The notes under the pieces are model-generated. The model ran no database searches, was not told the DNA's origin, and worked only from the letters and a program-made list of their open reading frames with translations. Of a stretch of 64,000 bases of DNA, positions 8,206-17,922 are shown in pieces (within the stretch, counting starts at the first letter, position 1; every line of letters starts with the position of its first letter). This stretch comes from Bacteroidaceae bacterium (GTDB taxonomy: Bacteria > Bacteroidota > Bacteroidia > Bacteroidales > Bacteroidaceae), in NCBI GenBank assembly GCA_900770665.1, contig CAAGKZ010000059.1:1-64000 (forward strand). The letters are read 5' to 3'. The position numbers and the translations under genes are program-made.

Positions 8206-9150
8206 ATGATTAAAAGCAGAATATGCGAAATGCTTGGGATTGAGTATCCCATATTTCAAGGTGGAATGGCATGGGTAGCCGATGCTTCGCTTGCGGCGGC
8301 AGTGTCAAATGCCGGTGGATTGGGTCTTATTTCGGCCATCAATGCCGGAACCGAGGCTGTCAGGAACGAGATACGTAAATGCAAGACATTGACCGACAAA
8401 CCTTTTGGTGTGAATATAATGCTGCAGGCTCCCAATGCCGAGGAGATTGCGCACATGGTGGTTGAAGAGGGTGTAAAGATTCTTACAACCGGTGCCGGTT
8501 CTCCGGCGAAATATATGCCATTATGGAAAGAGAGCGGTATAAAGGTAATTCCGGTGGTAGCTTCGGTTGCTCTTGCAATAAAGATGCAGGCTGCCGGTGC
8601 CGATGCCGTTGTTGCCGAGGGTGCCGAATCGGGCGGACATGTCGGTGAGTTGCATACCATGCCGCTCATTCCACAGATTGTGGATGCGGTGACAATACCG
8701 GTTATTGCTGCCGGTGGTATATGTGACGGACGCGGTGCGGCAGCGGCGTTCATGTTAGGCGCTGATGCTGTGCAGGTCGGTACACGCTTCATTACGGCAC
8801 TTGAGTGTACGGCACATGAGAGTTACAAGGAGAAACTGATAAAGGCAACCGACATATCTACTATCGTTACAGGAAAGTCATTGGGGCATCCGGTACGCTC
8901 TCTAAAGACTCCTTTCTCAAGAAATTTTGCAAAGATGGAGAGTAACCCCGATGTAACTCCCGAGGAGATTCTTGCATTCGGTGGCGGTGCGCTGCGCAAG
9001 GCTGTACAGGATGGTGATGTCAACGGCAGCTACATGGCCGGTGAGTGTGCCGGTATGGTCAAGCAGATTGAACCGGCCGCTGCCATTGTCGAGGATATTA
9101 TTCTTGGTGCCGAGAAGGTTATGAGAGATGTCGCAGGCCGGTTGTGCTGA
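8206..9150 (+). CDS. fabK: FMN-dependent enoyl-ACP reductase II (FabK) / nitronate monooxygenase family
   Basis: A 314-residue FMN barrel of the FabK/2-nitropropane dioxygenase family. It starts with ICEMLGIEYPIFQGGMAWVA, the phosphate-binding N-terminal motif. The loop EGAESGGHVGE near residue 145 carries the His used by FabK. IPVIAAGGICDGRG and GADAVQVGTRF (residues about 165-200) complete the FMN site. FabK reduces the double bond in the last step of fatty-acid elongation with NAD(P)H. The GGHVGE loop and length favour FabK over nitronate monooxygenase. It stands alone with its own promoter and a strong terminator. Confidence 0.88.
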   Translation: MIKSRICEMLGIEYPIFQGGMAWVADASLAAAVSNAGGLGLISAINAGTEAVRNEIRKCKTLTDKPFGVNIMLQAPNAEEIAHMVVEEGVKILTTGAGSPAKYMPLWKESGIKVIPVVASVALAIKMQAAGADAVVAEGAESGGHVGELHTMPLIPQIVDAVTIPVIAAGGICDGRGAAAAFMLGADAVQVGTRFITALECTAHESYKEKLIKATDISTIVTGKSLGHPVRSLKTPFSRNFAKMESNPDVTPEEILAFGGGALRKAVQDGDVNGSYMAGECAGMVKQIEPAAAIVEDIILGAEKVMRDVAGRLC

Positions 9151-9172
9151 TTTCAAGAAATACAACTGCTCA

Positions 9173-9219
9173 ATAAATGCAACAAGAACCGCTCGTCGAG
9201 CGGTTCTTGTTGCATTTAT
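9173..9219. terminator. Bidirectional terminator between fabK and pepP
   Basis: A 23-bp perfect inverted repeat with a single central base. The arms read ATAAATGCAACAAGAACC then GCTCG, and the mirror follows. It lies between two converging genes, ending 2 bp before the pepP stop. Each side ends in an A/T-rich tail, so it can stop transcription from both directions. Confidence 0.85.
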
Positions 9220-9220
9220 A

Positions 9221-10612
9221 TTATCTGTTGCGTTCAGCCTCTATCTCCTCGGGCGACATTGGTTTGTATTTACCCAAGCGGCGTGCGCCGTCACCAAGAA
9301 TGAGCCAATCCTCCTCGCCGCGTATTCCACCGAATCCCTTCCATGCGTCAAGTTTGTCGTAGCAGATAAAATCTGTAAACTGCTTCTCGGCGCGCCATTT
9401 GTCGATGAGTTCGGGAATGAAATAGATACCCGGTTCTACGGTGAATACAAATCCGGGCTCAAGAGCCTTGGCAAGACGCAGTGACTTCCATCCGAAAAGT
9501 GTGCTCTTTGCACGTCCCTCTTCATAGCCGACATTTACTTCGTTGAAGTTTTCCATGTCGTGAACGTCGAGTCCCATCATGTGGCCAAGGCCGTGGGGCA
9601 GGAACATACATGTTGCGCCGGCAACGGATGCCTCAACAGGGTCACCCTTCATGAGTCCAAGGTCAATCATGCCTTTGGCAATTTCTGTGAGCACCAGTTT
9701 GTGTACTTCGCGGTATTCTATTCCCGGGCGCAGGCTGCTTGTGGCTGCGAGGTGTGCGCGACGCAATATGTTGCAAATGGTGCGCTGTTGCTCGGTAAAG
9801 TGTGTACCTACAGGCATGGTGGTTGTGAGGTCGCCGGCATAGTGCATTTCATTCTCGCAACCGCTGTCGAGCAACAGCATCTGTCCATCTTTCAAAGGTG
9901 TTGTGCCGTATGCGTGGTTGTGCAGTGTCTGGCCGTTGATGGTTGCAATGATTGGGAACGAGAGACCGAAATTGTGTTTCTTGGCTTCGGCCTGTACAAT
10001 GGCTGCAATCTCAGCTTCCGTTACTCCCGGGCGTATGGCGTGCATTGCTGCAAGGTGCATGTCAACTGTTACGTTAACCGACTCCTCAATCTGTGCAATC
10101 TCTTCTTCACTCTTGTAACTGCGCTGTGAGACTATGGCTCTTATGAGTTTCATGGATGCCTTGGCCTCCTGTTCTGCATAGTTGATGCCCAAAAGCTCCT
10201 GTAACCATATCTGGTGGTCGCCACGGTATGGGGGCAAGAAGTGAATCTCCTGTCCTTTTGCCTGTGCGTTCTTCAGGTATGTGCCCAACTCGGACATTGG
10301 ACGTGTTATGGTAATGCCAATACGTTCGCACTTCTCCTTGATGGTTGGCTGTACGCCGGTCCACACGATAGCATCGATTGAAAGTTCGTCGCCAAAGATT
10401 ATCTCCTTGTCATTGTCGACATCGATGATGGCTGCCAATCCTTCATAGTCCGATGCAAAATAGTACAGGAATGTTGAATCCTGACGGAAATGGTATGCGT
10501 TGTCGATGCAGTTCATTCCGGTGAAGTTGTTGCCGAGGAAAAGCAGCAAGCCGCTTCCCATCTTCTCTTTCAGCGCCTGTCGGCGTGCGATATAAGTCTC
10601 TTTTGAAAACAT
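9221..10612 (-). CDS. pepP: Xaa-Pro aminopeptidase (aminopeptidase P)
   Basis: A 463-residue M24B metallopeptidase that removes N-terminal residues preceding proline. The N-terminal domain (residues 1-170) is the aminopeptidase P N domain. The pita-bread domain follows with the dimetal ligands: Asp in LLLDSGCE, Asp in YAGDLTTT, His in LPHGLGHMMGLDVHD, Glu in FTVEPGIYF, and Glu in GIRGEED. All five expected ligand positions are present. No signal peptide is seen, so it is cytoplasmic. It is 46 bp downstream of the polysaccharide operon on the same strand and may be read from it. Confidence 0.95.
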   Translation of the reverse strand: MFSKETYIARRQALKEKMGSGLLLFLGNNFTGMNCIDNAYHFRQDSTFLYYFASDYEGLAAIIDVDNDKEIIFGDELSIDAIVWTGVQPTIKEKCERIGITITRPMSELGTYLKNAQAKGQEIHFLPPYRGDHQIWLQELLGINYAEQEAKASMKLIRAIVSQRSYKSEEEIAQIEESVNVTVDMHLAAMHAIRPGVTEAEIAAIVQAEAKKHNFGLSFPIIATINGQTLHNHAYGTTPLKDGQMLLLDSGCENEMHYAGDLTTTMPVGTHFTEQQRTICNILRRAHLAATSSLRPGIEYREVHKLVLTEIAKGMIDLGLMKGDPVEASVAGATCMFLPHGLGHMMGLDVHDMENFNEVNVGYEEGRAKSTLFGWKSLRLAKALEPGFVFTVEPGIYFIPELIDKWRAEKQFTDFICYDKLDAWKGFGGIRGEEDWLILGDGARRLGKYKPMSPEEIEAERNR

Positions 10613-10658
10613 AGTTATAGGTTTTTGTTGTTATTCTGTTTAAGATTGTTTTTTTAAT

Positions 10659-11399
10659 TTATCTCTTTATTACAGCACGGATTACGAACCATAAGTGGCG
10701 GAATACTGTGGGCAAGAAACCGTAATGCTTGCTCATTATCCAAAAGCGCTCCTTGAGCGAGGCGCGGTGGTGTTGCAAAGATAACCCATTTTGCAAATAA
10801 TTCACCACTGTGGCATTTACATTAACGAGTTTTTTGGATTGTTTCATAACCTTTATGCACCAGTCGACATCGGACGACAAGCGATATTTCAGGTCATACA
10901 TCGGGGCTATCTCCCTTTTTGCATAGAACGCTTGATGACACACCATCATTCCGCTCTTGAAACTGCGCCATGTGAGCTGCTTTGGAGCCTGCAGGCGGCG
11001 CATCCTTACAAAGTTGCGTGCATCGTCAACTTCGGCTGTCTCGCCGTAGAGAACATCCGGAAACTCCTCTCTTGTTGCCGCATTTGCAATGGTTTGCAAT
11101 GTGTCGGGGGCATAAAAGGCGTCGCCGGCATTAAGGAAACACAGGTAGTCTCCCGTGGCAAGTGCAATTCCCTTGTTCATGGCATCATATATGCCGTTGT
11201 CGCGCTCGCTGACGATGTGCGCGAACTCAATTCCGCTCGCCTTGGCTTTGGCGACTGTGTTGTCTTTTGAACCTCCGTCAATCAGCAGATACTCATAGTT
11301 CGTATATGTCTGTGACAATACACTCTGCAGTGTGGGCTCAATGACCGATGCAGCATTGTAGGTTATTGTTATTATGGAGAACTTGGGTTGTTTTTCCAT
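10659..11399 (-). CDS. Glycosyltransferase family 2 (WcaA-like)
   Basis: A 246-residue GT-A protein. KFSIITITYNAASVI opens the fold, LLIDGGSKDNT is the nucleotide loop, and ERDNGIYDAMNKGIALATGDY followed by FLNAGD (residues about 65-95) is the signature of the short GT2 group acting on capsule and O-antigen sugars. YRLSSDVDWCIKVM near 185 supplies the acidic acceptor-side motif. It is the last gene of the five-gene polysaccharide operon and starts 4 bp after the YfhO-like gene. Confidence 0.9.
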   Translation of the reverse strand: MEKQPKFSIITITYNAASVIEPTLQSVLSQTYTNYEYLLIDGGSKDNTVAKAKASGIEFAHIVSERDNGIYDAMNKGIALATGDYLCFLNAGDAFYAPDTLQTIANAATREEFPDVLYGETAEVDDARNFVRMRRLQAPKQLTWRSFKSGMMVCHQAFYAKREIAPMYDLKYRLSSDVDWCIKVMKQSKKLVNVNATVVNYLQNGLSLQHHRASLKERFWIMSKHYGFLPTVFRHLWFVIRAVIKR

Positions 11400-11403
11400 T
11401 ATT

Positions 11404-13965
11404 TCACTTCTTTATTTTACGGTAAATGCCAAATCCAATCATTCCAATAATTACAATCCATACAAGGATTGACATATATGTTGACCATTTATGGCTCTTT
11501 ATCATCAGTTCATCAACGCACTTGAATTCGATAGTGTGTTCGCCGGCTGGGATAGGCAATGCGCGCAGGATATAGTTGGCGCGTATCGGGGTTACCTCCT
11601 CACCATCGATGTATGCTTTCCAGGTCTTGTAGTAAACCTCGGAGAATACGGCCAGCTTGGGAGCTTCGCTGCAGCTCTTGTAGATGATGTTGCCGGGGTT
11701 GCGGTATTCGCTCAACTCAATCTCGCCGGGTATGAAGTTGTTGTATTGTTCATAGTCGGGAACATCCTTAAGCCACATCTTGTCAATGTATGCTGTTTGC
11801 TTGTCAATCTCTTCAATTGCAGTAATCTCTTCGTTTGCATTCTCAACCCATACGATATCGTCGACAAACCAGCAGTTGCCGAAAGCATTGTAATTCTCCT
11901 GCACTCCATCAGGGGTAATGAAGAAACGGGTATTCAGCATTGAGATGATATTGATGTTGCCCTGGCTCAGGTATCTCTCAATTATATCCTGATAGCGTGC
12001 CAGTTTTGCAGGGCTGTAGCCACCGATGGACTTGTGCTTGTAGGATGTGAATGCCTCATTGAACGGTCCGTTCTGGTCGGTGAGGTTGAACACGCGGTAG
12101 TGCGGGTCGTTGCCGGCAAGTTTCTTAATCTGGCGGTCGGCTGCCGTTTCGCGTATTGCTGTAGTCTCTTTCTTTGGCATGAACTTGTCGTTATTGACAA
12201 AGCGTTTGCACACAGGCCACATATCGACAAGGAACAGCAAACCGAGCGCTCCAATCAAAACATAATGTTTGAATCTGAATTTGAACCAGCTTTGGGTGTA
12301 AATCCACAATAGTGATGCAGCGATAAAGATAAAAAGAAATGAACGCCATGCGTCGGCAACAAGCATGCTACGGCGTTGTTGGCGCAGTGCATCAAGCAGT
12401 TCAGGCATCTGTGCAAAACGTTGTGCATCGGCTGTTGATGTGAAATCAAAGAATGCATCAGGTACTGCAGCCATGAAGAATGTAATAGTACCGACAATGC
12501 CAAAGGCCACGTAAAGGGCTGTTGTGGTAAATTTAGTCAAGTTCTCCTGCTCTTTTACTGATTCAATGACACGTTTTACAGCAAGTATTGCAAGTGTCGA
12601 CATTGTGAGTGTTGTAATTACCAATGCCATTGACGGTGCGCGGAACTTATTGTAGAGCGGCATGTATTCGAAAAGGAAGTTGTTTATCCATGACAGGTTG
12701 CTTCCCCATGCCAGTATCAGCGAGAAAACAGTTGCACCAAGCAACCACCATTTTTCCGGTCCGCGTACAATGATGAGGCCAAGAACAAAAAGGAAACACA
12801 CGATTGCTCCGACATATACAGGTCCCGAAGTACCGGGCTGCTCGCCCCAATATGTGGGGGCGTAGCGGACAAAGGTTGCTGCATCGCTTTCTATTCCTCT
12901 CATTATCTCACGATTCCTTTTAATGTAGTTCACAGCCTCGTTCTTGCTGGCTCCCGGGTTCTGTTCCTGAACCATATCGGCATAAAAACCAATCATAGCC
13001 TCCTTATATTCGTTGTAAAGTTCGCTGTCAGTACCTACGTTGTAAGCCGATGCCGAACCGTAGAGGTTGGGAACAAGCAGGGTAAAACTTTCGGCTTTGC
13101 CATAGCTCCATGCAAAGGCATATTCGGTGTCGAGTCCCGAAGACTTCTCGCCATCCTTTACATCGAGTTCCGAGCCGCCACGCATTGACGATTTTGCATA
13201 GTCGCTCGTCGGTAACAGAATACCTACGGCCGGTGCTGCTGCCAGAATTGCTACGACTGCAAGCACGCCGGTTGCCTTGAAATAGTACTTGAGCCATTTG
13301 TCACGCACGGCATAGATGAAATAGACGATTGCCAATATTATTATTGTGAGCAGCAGATAGTAACTTACCTGCTGATGACTCCAGTAAATATTCAGTCCGG
13401 CAAAGACCAATGTGACCAACGAACCTATCAGCAGCTTGCGTTTGTAGCATAATATTATACCGCCAATTACCGGAGCCATGGTTGCAATGACAAGACTCTT
13501 GTTCATGTGTCCGGCATCTATGATTATGAAGTTGTAGGATCCAAGCGTGTATGCTATTGAGCCGGCAATGCTTAGCCAGGGCTTACAACCGAGTGCAAGC
13601 AGCAGGATGTAGCCTCCTATGAAAGTGAGGAATATGCAACCTATGTGTCTGTATGATGCTCCGAACGCATTGAGTGTCACCACCCGGCCGATAGGCTTGA
13701 AAGCATTGTCGGGTTGTGGCGAGAAGGTGTAGTTGCAGGGCATGCCCGAGAACATGGCATTGGACCAATAGCTGTACTCGCCGCTCTCATCGTGATAGTC
13801 GCGTGCATCCTTTCCCCAGCCCATTGAGCCGATGGCATCGTCCTGCTTGATGTCTTTGCCTTCGAGTACGGGGCTAAAGTAGACCAGGGTAAGTACAAGA
13901 AATGTAAGCACGGCAATAATGTGCGGTGTTGTGCTTTTCCAATTGAAATTTTTAAAGTTCATCAT
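11404..13965 (-). CDS. YfhO-family multi-pass membrane protein
   Basis: An 853-residue membrane protein with a GT-C-like layout. There is an N-terminal helix (PHIIAVLTFLVLTLVYFSP). A periplasmic segment with DAIGSMGWGKDARDYH and SYWSNAMFSGMPCNYTF (residues 42-80) holds acidic residues of the family. At least ten further helices follow, then a large soluble domain (about 610-820) and a last helix (YMSILVWIVIIGMIGFGIY). YfhO relatives move lipid-linked sugars onto cell-wall or lipid acceptors. Placed within glycosyltransferase genes, it probably decorates the same glycan. ATG at 13962 is an equally good start. Confidence 0.85.
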   Translation of the reverse strand: MMNFKNFNWKSTTPHIIAVLTFLVLTLVYFSPVLEGKDIKQDDAIGSMGWGKDARDYHDESGEYSYWSNAMFSGMPCNYTFSPQPDNAFKPIGRVVTLNAFGASYRHIGCIFLTFIGGYILLLALGCKPWLSIAGSIAYTLGSYNFIIIDAGHMNKSLVIATMAPVIGGIILCYKRKLLIGSLVTLVFAGLNIYWSHQQVSYYLLLTIIILAIVYFIYAVRDKWLKYYFKATGVLAVVAILAAAPAVGILLPTSDYAKSSMRGGSELDVKDGEKSSGLDTEYAFAWSYGKAESFTLLVPNLYGSASAYNVGTDSELYNEYKEAMIGFYADMVQEQNPGASKNEAVNYIKRNREIMRGIESDAATFVRYAPTYWGEQPGTSGPVYVGAIVCFLFVLGLIIVRGPEKWWLLGATVFSLILAWGSNLSWINNFLFEYMPLYNKFRAPSMALVITTLTMSTLAILAVKRVIESVKEQENLTKFTTTALYVAFGIVGTITFFMAAVPDAFFDFTSTADAQRFAQMPELLDALRQQRRSMLVADAWRSFLFIFIAASLLWIYTQSWFKFRFKHYVLIGALGLLFLVDMWPVCKRFVNNDKFMPKKETTAIRETAADRQIKKLAGNDPHYRVFNLTDQNGPFNEAFTSYKHKSIGGYSPAKLARYQDIIERYLSQGNINIISMLNTRFFITPDGVQENYNAFGNCWFVDDIVWVENANEEITAIEEIDKQTAYIDKMWLKDVPDYEQYNNFIPGEIELSEYRNPGNIIYKSCSEAPKLAVFSEVYYKTWKAYIDGEEVTPIRANYILRALPIPAGEHTIEFKCVDELMIKSHKWSTYMSILVWIVIIGMIGFGIYRKIKK

Positions 13966-13966
13966 A

Positions 13967-15187
13967 TTATTGTTTTTTTTCTATTATCTCTTTCAAACAA
14001 CTGTACATGCGTTCTTCATATTTTTCAAGAGTGTACTCCTCTTTTACAAGGGCATGTGCAGTCAATGCTTTCTGCTTGAATATGTCTGTAGGCAATGACT
14101 CAAGTTCTATCAATGCCATCTCAAAATCCTTGTATGTCACATTGGGTACGCATACTCCACATTGTGACAGTTCAATGCCGGTTGCCTTGCTGTATACCGG
14201 TAGTAGGGCGTCATTTCCAAGTACATTAAGAACAGCCACAGCTCCGCCTTCGGATATCGATGGGTTGAGAAGGATTCCGCATTGCGACAATATCTGTGCG
14301 AACTTTTCGCTTTCAATGTCAACAAAACCGTGATTGTGTATGTTGTCGCACGCTTTGAGTTTTGGGTTGTAGTAGTTCCAGAAATCGGTTTCCTGACGGC
14401 TGCCGCCACATATGTGAAGTGTGTATTCGGGGTGCTCCATTGCAAAGTCTATGGCAATGTCAAGCCCTTTATGTACCATACCCGAACTGCCGAACCAAAG
14501 TATGCTCTTTCGGAACTCTTCGAAATCCTTTTTTATACATGTGTTTATCGTTGGGAAATAGAATCCCGGCAACCAATGGTATTTATCATTCAGTCGGTCT
14601 TCTGCGGTAAAATGGCTGAATACGAATTCATCGCCCAAGCATATGACAGCATCGCTCAAATGAGCCTCGTAGTATGTCCTTGCATCGCCGGGGATGTAGC
14701 GGTTTGCGCTCAGCATCCACTCTCCGTGCCTGTCGTGAAAATCTCTGTTGCGCAAAGTGGTTACTCTATAGTTGAACAATGTTTCTGCCCCCACTGAATA
14801 GAATATCTTCAATGCTCTTGTTCTCTCTTTGGCCGTGAATGCACCCATAAAGGCATTGCCGTTTATACCAAAGACTATGTCATATTTTGAGTAGTCTATA
14901 CCTGTCTTTGTGCGAGAAACGCAGTCAACGCTGTATCCGAGCCTGTCGAAGCATTTGGCTATTGTGTGGCACTCGGTAAAATTGGAGTGGTATTTGGGTA
15001 AACCTTTCTTTGAAAAAGCCTCGGGCAGATGACACATGAGCACACGTTTTGTATAGTTCCTCTTGAATACGTCTTTTTTGTAATATTCGGTCAAAAGCAG
15101 CTTCTGCAACCACGAGATGAGTGTATTTGCCATTCGCCTTTTTGCGATTGGCAATAATCGTGATATTTCGGAAAAACTAAATCTCAT
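13967..15187 (-). CDS. Glycosyltransferase, GT-B fold (family 1/4-like)
   Basis: A 406-residue protein. After a short basic N-terminus comes TKRVLMCHLPEAFSKKG and a Rossmann-like domain, then the linker WLPGFYFPTINT. The C-terminal domain reads SILWFGSSGMVHKGLDIAIDF, LHICGG and ILLNPSISEGGAVAVLN (residues about 310-330), the donor-binding E-x-GG/ExxG motif of retaining GT-B enzymes. The N-terminal half resembles no specific family that I can name. It is the third gene of the operon, with 9 and 1 bp to its neighbours. Confidence 0.82.
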   Translation of the reverse strand: MRFSFSEISRLLPIAKRRMANTLISWLQKLLLTEYYKKDVFKRNYTKRVLMCHLPEAFSKKGLPKYHSNFTECHTIAKCFDRLGYSVDCVSRTKTGIDYSKYDIVFGINGNAFMGAFTAKERTRALKIFYSVGAETLFNYRVTTLRNRDFHDRHGEWMLSANRYIPGDARTYYEAHLSDAVICLGDEFVFSHFTAEDRLNDKYHWLPGFYFPTINTCIKKDFEEFRKSILWFGSSGMVHKGLDIAIDFAMEHPEYTLHICGGSRQETDFWNYYNPKLKACDNIHNHGFVDIESEKFAQILSQCGILLNPSISEGGAVAVLNVLGNDALLPVYSKATGIELSQCGVCVPNVTYKDFEMALIELESLPTDIFKQKALTAHALVKEEYTLEKYEERMYSCLKEIIEKKQ

Positions 15188-15196
15188 AACCTTTAA

Positions 15197-16285
15197 CTAT
15201 AGTTTACGATAAACATTGCATGTCTGTTCCACCATTTTCTCTATTGAGAAATCTTTTCCGCGCATGGCGCCTTTTGCCGCCAATTCATTGCGTAGGACTT
15301 GGCTTGCAACAACTTCTTTCAATGTGTTGTACATGGAATCTGCATCGTTCGGGTTGAAATAGAGCGCTGCATCGGCCGCAACCTCGGGGAAGCAGCTTGC
15401 ATTGCTCAGGCAGATGGGGCAGTTGTTGTAGAAGGCTTCAAGGATTGGAATTCCGAATCCTTCGTAGAGCGACGGGTATACAAAACACAAAGCGTGGCGG
15501 TAGAGCGATGCCATCTGGGCATCATTGGCCGATATATGGACAACTCTGTCTGTTATTCCCCACTCGGCAAACAGGGACTGTTCACTCTTTGTAAAAGCAC
15601 CGCCCGTACATACTACTTTCAGTTTGCTGTCCGAGTCAAACAAAGGGCATATTGCTGACAGCCAGGGCAAGAAATTCTTGTATCCCTTACGATCGCCCAC
15701 AAAAAGAATGTAATGCTCAAAAAGTTGTGGCGCTGGTTCTGCGATTGGCTTGTAGCCATGATGCACGACGCTTATTTTTGAGGGGTCTGTACCAAGGATT
15801 TCCACAATATCACGTTTCGTATTCTCGCTTACGGCTATTATGTGGTCAGCTTCGGCAATTAGACGTTTCTTGTGCTGGATTGTGCGGTCATAGAAAAGTA
15901 CATTTTGTGGGTAACGCTCAAATGTCATGTCATGTATTGTCAGTACAAACGGTTTTTGACGCTCCTTTATGGCACCAAGGAAGTAGGGGCTATAATATGT
16001 GGGGTGGAAAATGTCAAAATCACTATGTTTGATAGCGTTCTTTGATATGCTTCTGTTGAAAAGTGAGTAGATGCGACGACGTAGCCGATAGTTGGCCGGG
16101 AAGGATATGCTGTCGTGTTTTTTTCCGTAGCTGTCTGTGATGTAGTGGTTCTCGCAGAATCTCATCGGGATGTCTGCGGCAAATTCATCTGCCGGCAGGT
16201 TGTATATGAGGTCGGCAAAGTATCTTGTTACACCTCCAAAGCGCTGAAAGGTGAACATCTGGTCATCATAGAGAATCTTCTTCAT
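15197..16285 (-). CDS. Glycosyltransferase family 4
   Basis: A 362-residue GT-B enzyme of the mannosyltransferase B-like group. The N-terminus ILYDDQMFTFQRFGGVTRYF contains the GG(V/I)xRY motif. VLTIHDMTFERYP and HIIAVSENTKRDIVEILG (residues about 110-165) are family segments. The donor site follows: ILFVGDRKGYKNF, then FVYPSLYEGFGIPILEAF near 285, with the E-x7-E catalytic pair. It lies between the flippase (1 bp) and another glycosyltransferase in a polysaccharide operon. Confidence 0.92.
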   Translation of the reverse strand: MKKILYDDQMFTFQRFGGVTRYFADLIYNLPADEFAADIPMRFCENHYITDSYGKKHDSISFPANYRLRRRIYSLFNRSISKNAIKHSDFDIFHPTYYSPYFLGAIKERQKPFVLTIHDMTFERYPQNVLFYDRTIQHKKRLIAEADHIIAVSENTKRDIVEILGTDPSKISVVHHGYKPIAEPAPQLFEHYILFVGDRKGYKNFLPWLSAICPLFDSDSKLKVVCTGGAFTKSEQSLFAEWGITDRVVHISANDAQMASLYRHALCFVYPSLYEGFGIPILEAFYNNCPICLSNASCFPEVAADAALYFNPNDADSMYNTLKEVVASQVLRNELAAKGAMRGKDFSIEKMVEQTCNVYRKL

Positions 16286-16286
16286 A

Positions 16287-17747
16287 TCACAGGTCGGCTT
16301 TACGTTTTAGGAGAAAACACTTTATCTCGGCAAGTTCTTTGCTACGCGCAATCCCTGCAATTGCAACATATAACAATGCAGCAATGACAATTCGTGAAAC
16401 GAGCAAAGTGCACAGATTGTCGATGGAGCATGTAAGGTGGTGGGTTGCCACCATCACGACTGTTGCCAGGAACAGGTAGGGGAGTGTATCTTGCAGGAAC
16501 ATACGGATGCTCAGCTTTATCTCTCTTTGTGCAAAATGATGCCATACGAACAACCAAAGGGCATTGAATATGCAGTATGCTATAATCATGTTCCTGATAC
16601 CATAGGGGTGAAGAATGAGTAGCAGGGTGAGTGTCAGCACTCCTTGTATGATGGTGCACCACATGAAAATTGCAGCTTTGCCGCGGCTTACAAGCAGGTT
16701 GGTGAACATTGACTGCAGTGGCATGAAGGCTCCCCAAATGGCAAGCAACTGCAACATGTGCGCACTTTCAATCCATTTGTCTGTGAGGACTACAACAATG
16801 AGTTCCTTTGATACCAATGATAGACCGAGCATGAGCGGGAATGCAACAAAAGCTGTGAAACGCAGCATTTTGCGGAATACACGCAGTTGGCGCTCGTTGT
16901 CATCGACAACCTTTGCCAGCACCGGTTGTGCAACGGCATTCACCATTCCGTTTACAACTTCGCCGCCCATGTTGAACCATTCGGCTGATTTTGTGTAATT
17001 ACCCACATCGGAGCGGGTGTAATATTTGCCCAAGATGAATGAGAATATATTCCAGTTGAAACGTTGGAATAAGTTGGTGATGAGCAGGCGATAACTGAAT
17101 GCGAACAGGTAGCGTAAAGGTGTGAAATTGACCTTGAAACTTGGTCGCCAAGGGGTAAAGAACCAACATACGAGTGTGCGTACAAGAACGTATACTATTC
17201 CTTGTGTGGCTATACCCCAATAGGAGTAACCGCTAAGTGCCATTACTATGCCTGTTAGACCGGAAATACTTATGGCGAGCATGAGTGCAATGGATTTCTG
17301 CTTCACTTTAAGTTCACGGAACAGGTAAGCCGATGGTGCAATGCCGAATCCGGCAACAACAAATCCCAGGAAGTTGTATCTTGAAAGGTCTACAAGAATG
17401 GGCTGGTTGAAAAAATCGGCAATAAGCGGAGCGCAGGCATACAGCACTCCGTACATGAACAGCGAAATGAGAATGTTGAACCAGAAAACGGCATTGTAAT
17501 CATCGTGCCCCACGGTCTTGCGGTTTGCTATGGCTGCAACGAAACCGCTGTCCTGCAGCGAGCCGGCAATGGCTGTGAATATGGCAAGCATCCCTATCGG
17601 GCCGTAGTCGTCGGGGCCAAGGACACGTGCCAAATATACGCCGAAAACAAGGCTCAGCAACTGGCACACAGAGTTGCTGAGGCCACCCCAAAGCATTCCC
17701 TTTGCGACGGTCTGTTTCAAGTTGTGTGTGCTGCTGTCCTTAGTCAT
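16287..17747 (-). CDS. Polysaccharide flippase, Wzx/WzxC-like (MOP superfamily)
   Basis: A 486-residue protein with about 12-14 hydrophobic helices. It begins TVAKGMLWGGLSNSVCQLLSLVFGVYLARVLGPDDYG, the first-helix signature of the WzxC/lipopolysaccharide exporter branch. It also has PLMLGLSLVSKELIVVVLTDKW near residue 300. It should flip lipid-linked sugar units across the inner membrane. It is the first gene of the operon with four downstream genes (two GT-B, YfhO-like, GT2). No polymerase gene is seen. Its first codons are duplicated just upstream (17766-17817), which is unusual. Confidence 0.9.
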   Translation of the reverse strand: MTKDSSTHNLKQTVAKGMLWGGLSNSVCQLLSLVFGVYLARVLGPDDYGPIGMLAIFTAIAGSLQDSGFVAAIANRKTVGHDDYNAVFWFNILISLFMYGVLYACAPLIADFFNQPILVDLSRYNFLGFVVAGFGIAPSAYLFRELKVKQKSIALMLAISISGLTGIVMALSGYSYWGIATQGIVYVLVRTLVCWFFTPWRPSFKVNFTPLRYLFAFSYRLLITNLFQRFNWNIFSFILGKYYTRSDVGNYTKSAEWFNMGGEVVNGMVNAVAQPVLAKVVDDNERQLRVFRKMLRFTAFVAFPLMLGLSLVSKELIVVVLTDKWIESAHMLQLLAIWGAFMPLQSMFTNLLVSRGKAAIFMWCTIIQGVLTLTLLLILHPYGIRNMIIAYCIFNALWLFVWHHFAQREIKLSIRMFLQDTLPYLFLATVVMVATHHLTCSIDNLCTLLVSRIVIAALLYVAIAGIARSKELAEIKCFLLKRKADL

Positions 17748-17817
17748 TGCCTCATTACCTTTTAGCCCAAAGCATTCCCTTTGCGACGGTCTGTTTCAAG
17801 TTGTGTGTGCTGCTGTC
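17687..17817. repeat. 52-bp direct repeat covering the flippase 5' end
   Basis: Bases 17687-17738 (inside the flippase, codons for about residues 3-20) recur exactly at 17766-17817 upstream of the start codon, offset 79 bp. The offset is not a multiple of three. The second copy has no start codon of its own in frame, so it is a leftover of a small tandem duplication. Confidence 0.9.
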
Positions 17818-17841
17818 TTTTGCTTAATATCTTTTAGAACT

Positions 17842-17899
17842 TGTCATCCTGAACGTAGTGAAGGATCTTTATAGATTCTTCGTTTTGCTCAGAATGACA
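17842..17899. repeat. Short intergenic repeat with TGTCAT ends (copy 2)
   Basis: The best preserved copy: TGTCATCCTGA at the left and TCAGAATGACA at the right form 11-bp inverted ends with one mismatch, around GTAGTGAAGGATC. Translated across, it gives the well-known spurious CHPERSEGS peptide seen in many genomes. Confidence 0.8.
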
Positions 17900-17922
17900 A
17901 AACTAAGTTTTGTTATCGGCGA

